From assembly GCA_900473045.1 (NCBI GenBank), contig UCKS01000005.1, positions 1 to 64,000 on the forward strand: a DNA stretch of 64,000 nt, in the 5' to 3' direction. Shown here one piece after another: positions 63,120 through 64,000 of this stretch. Source of the stretch: Hyphomicrobiales bacterium. GTDB taxonomy: Bacteria > Pseudomonadota > Alphaproteobacteria > Rhizobiales > Rhizobiaceae. The first letter of the stretch is position 1; each line of letters begins with the position of its first letter. The position numbers were made by a program, and so were the translations under genes. A model generated the notes under the pieces. It worked only from the letters and a program-made list of their open reading frames with translations, had not been told where the DNA came from and searched no databases.

Positions 63120-63200
63120 CTGGTCCTTCACCTAATGTATTTGTCGGGGCGAGTCCATTGTGGTTTGATCATCGTCATCCGAGACCCAGCGAGGCGTGAC

Positions 63201-64000
63201 GTGACCGACAGTACCCAAGTTTTCCCCGATTTCGGATTGAGCCCGGAGGAGCAGCATCAGGCTGTGCGCGGTCATTACTACGAATACCCAGGTATGGATG
63301 GCGCACGAGGAGAAATCTGGTGCTACACGCGATCCTATGCCTATGCGCGCGGCGCGATGGTCGACCTGCATATCAGTTCGACGGCATACTCTTGCCGGCT
63401 GGAGATCGTTCGCGATGGTGCGGTGCAGACGAGCGTTTATGGCACAGACGATATCGCCACGATATGGCAGGAAACGCCTGATCAGGTTTCAGTGACCGGC
63501 TGCGGCTGGGCGCCGACCTTCACATTCCAGGTCCATGACAGCTGGCCATCCGGCGCCTACCGTATCACGCTGACGGCCGAGGGGCGCGACGGCAAGCCGA
63601 TCCAATGTCATCACATGATCATCGTCCTGCCGAATGCTGGCCCAAAACCCGGCCGTATCCTGCAGGTCGCCGCCACCGGCACCTGGACGGCCTATAATAC
63701 CTGGGGCGGCTCGAACCACTATCAGGGCATCACCGGCCCCAACCGCGACAAATACGCGACCACCGTCAGCATCGAGCGGCCGCTCTGCCGCGGCTTCGTC
63801 GTGTTGCCGCCGGATGCGCCGCGCGTGCCGCTGGAGGTGAGCCTGCCGCCGGGCACCATCCCGCGTTATCCGCACATGGAATGGGCCTTTGCCAACGGTT
63901 ATTCGAAGAAATACACCTCCTCGGGCTGGGCGAGCTATGACAGCCAGTTCTTCCGCTGGGCGGAGCGTCAGGGCTATGGCGTCGATCTCGCCAGCCAACA
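63201..64000 (+). CDS. N,N-dimethylformamidase large-subunit-like protein, 3' truncated by the window
   Basis: A frame open from GTG 63201 to the window end (about 266 residues seen) with GAGG just upstream. It begins VTDSTQVFPDFGLSPEEQ and later shows WCYTRSYAYARGAMVDLHI, then TWTAYNTWGGSNHYQGITGP, a motif I associate with the large (beta) subunit family of N,N-dimethylformamidase, which hydrolyses dimethylformamide to dimethylamine and formate. Many relatives act on other, unknown amides. No small-subunit gene lies upstream. The remainder lies outside the window; the family call is moderate. Confidence 0.7.
   Translation, partial: MTDSTQVFPDFGLSPEEQHQAVRGHYYEYPGMDGARGEIWCYTRSYAYARGAMVDLHISSTAYSCRLEIVRDGAVQTSVYGTDDIATIWQETPDQVSVTGCGWAPTFTFQVHDSWPSGAYRITLTAEGRDGKPIQCHHMIIVLPNAGPKPGRILQVAATGTWTAYNTWGGSNHYQGITGPNRDKYATTVSIERPLCRGFVVLPPDAPRVPLEVSLPPGTIPRYPHMEWAFANGYSKKYTSSGWASYDSQFFRWAERQGYGVDLASQ

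Overview
The window reads as chromosome-type DNA of a Rhizobiales bacterium, most likely Rhizobiaceae (Rhizobium/Agrobacterium/Neorhizobium group). This rests on GC-rich coding sequence, the DeoR-TPI-RpiB set known from rhizobial and Brucella erythritol loci, rhizobial intergenic palindromic mosaic repeats, many ABC transporters with their own regulators, and small proteins such as DUF2934 and DUF6481. No rRNA, tRNA, CRISPR array, phage or insertion sequence was seen. All assignments come from reading sequence and motifs; no database search was run.

Layout. 0.7-2.8 kb (minus): DeoR regulator, TPI-like and RpiB-like isomerases, probably the tail of an erythritol locus. 3.1-4.4 kb: pncB behind a tandem repeat. 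4.9-9.5 kb: a compact operon of TetR regulator, N-formylglutamate amidohydrolase-like enzyme, HExxxH/QEGLA metallopeptidase and GshB-like ATP-grasp ligase; this is the best candidate for an undescribed system. 9.5-15 kb: spermidine-synthase-like protein, small secreted protein, DUF2934, glgA and convergent glgX. 15-21 kb: hybrid histidine kinase and a large MscS channel. 20.8-22.8 kb (minus): mazEF pair, two small charged proteins and a cold-shock protein. 23.2-24.8 kb: an MhqO/MhqD-like pair. 24.9-30.2 kb (minus): gamma-glutamyltranspeptidase, D- and L-2-hydroxyacid dehydrogenases, CPBP protease. 30.4 kb: a cupredoxin.

30.9-40.3 kb looks like a catabolic island for a guanidino compound. It has an M20 amidohydrolase and an amidinotransferase-fold hydrolase on the minus strand, facing a LysR regulator, a polyamine-type ABC importer and an AruI-like thiamine-diphosphate decarboxylase on the plus strand. 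40.3-43.7 kb: MFS pump with divergent TetR, Coq7-like hydroxylase, VapBC-type pair. 44-48.4 kb: RND efflux pump and adaptor. 48.9-50.7 kb: SDR with divergent LysR. 50.9-54.1 kb: class III nucleotide cyclase abutting an ECF42-type sigma/DGPF/MAPEG operon. 54.2-55.5 kb: isochorismatase-like hydrolase and methyltransferase.

55.6-61.9 kb (minus) is one operon: GntR regulator, Cys/Met-type PLP enzyme, then a complete sugar-type ABC importer. 62.1-64 kb holds a LysR gene divergent from a gene resembling the N,N-dimethylformamidase large subunit, which runs off the right edge. In both ABC operons a G/C-rich palindromic repeat sits exactly between the binding-protein gene and the permease genes, where it could set the ratio of binding protein to membrane components.
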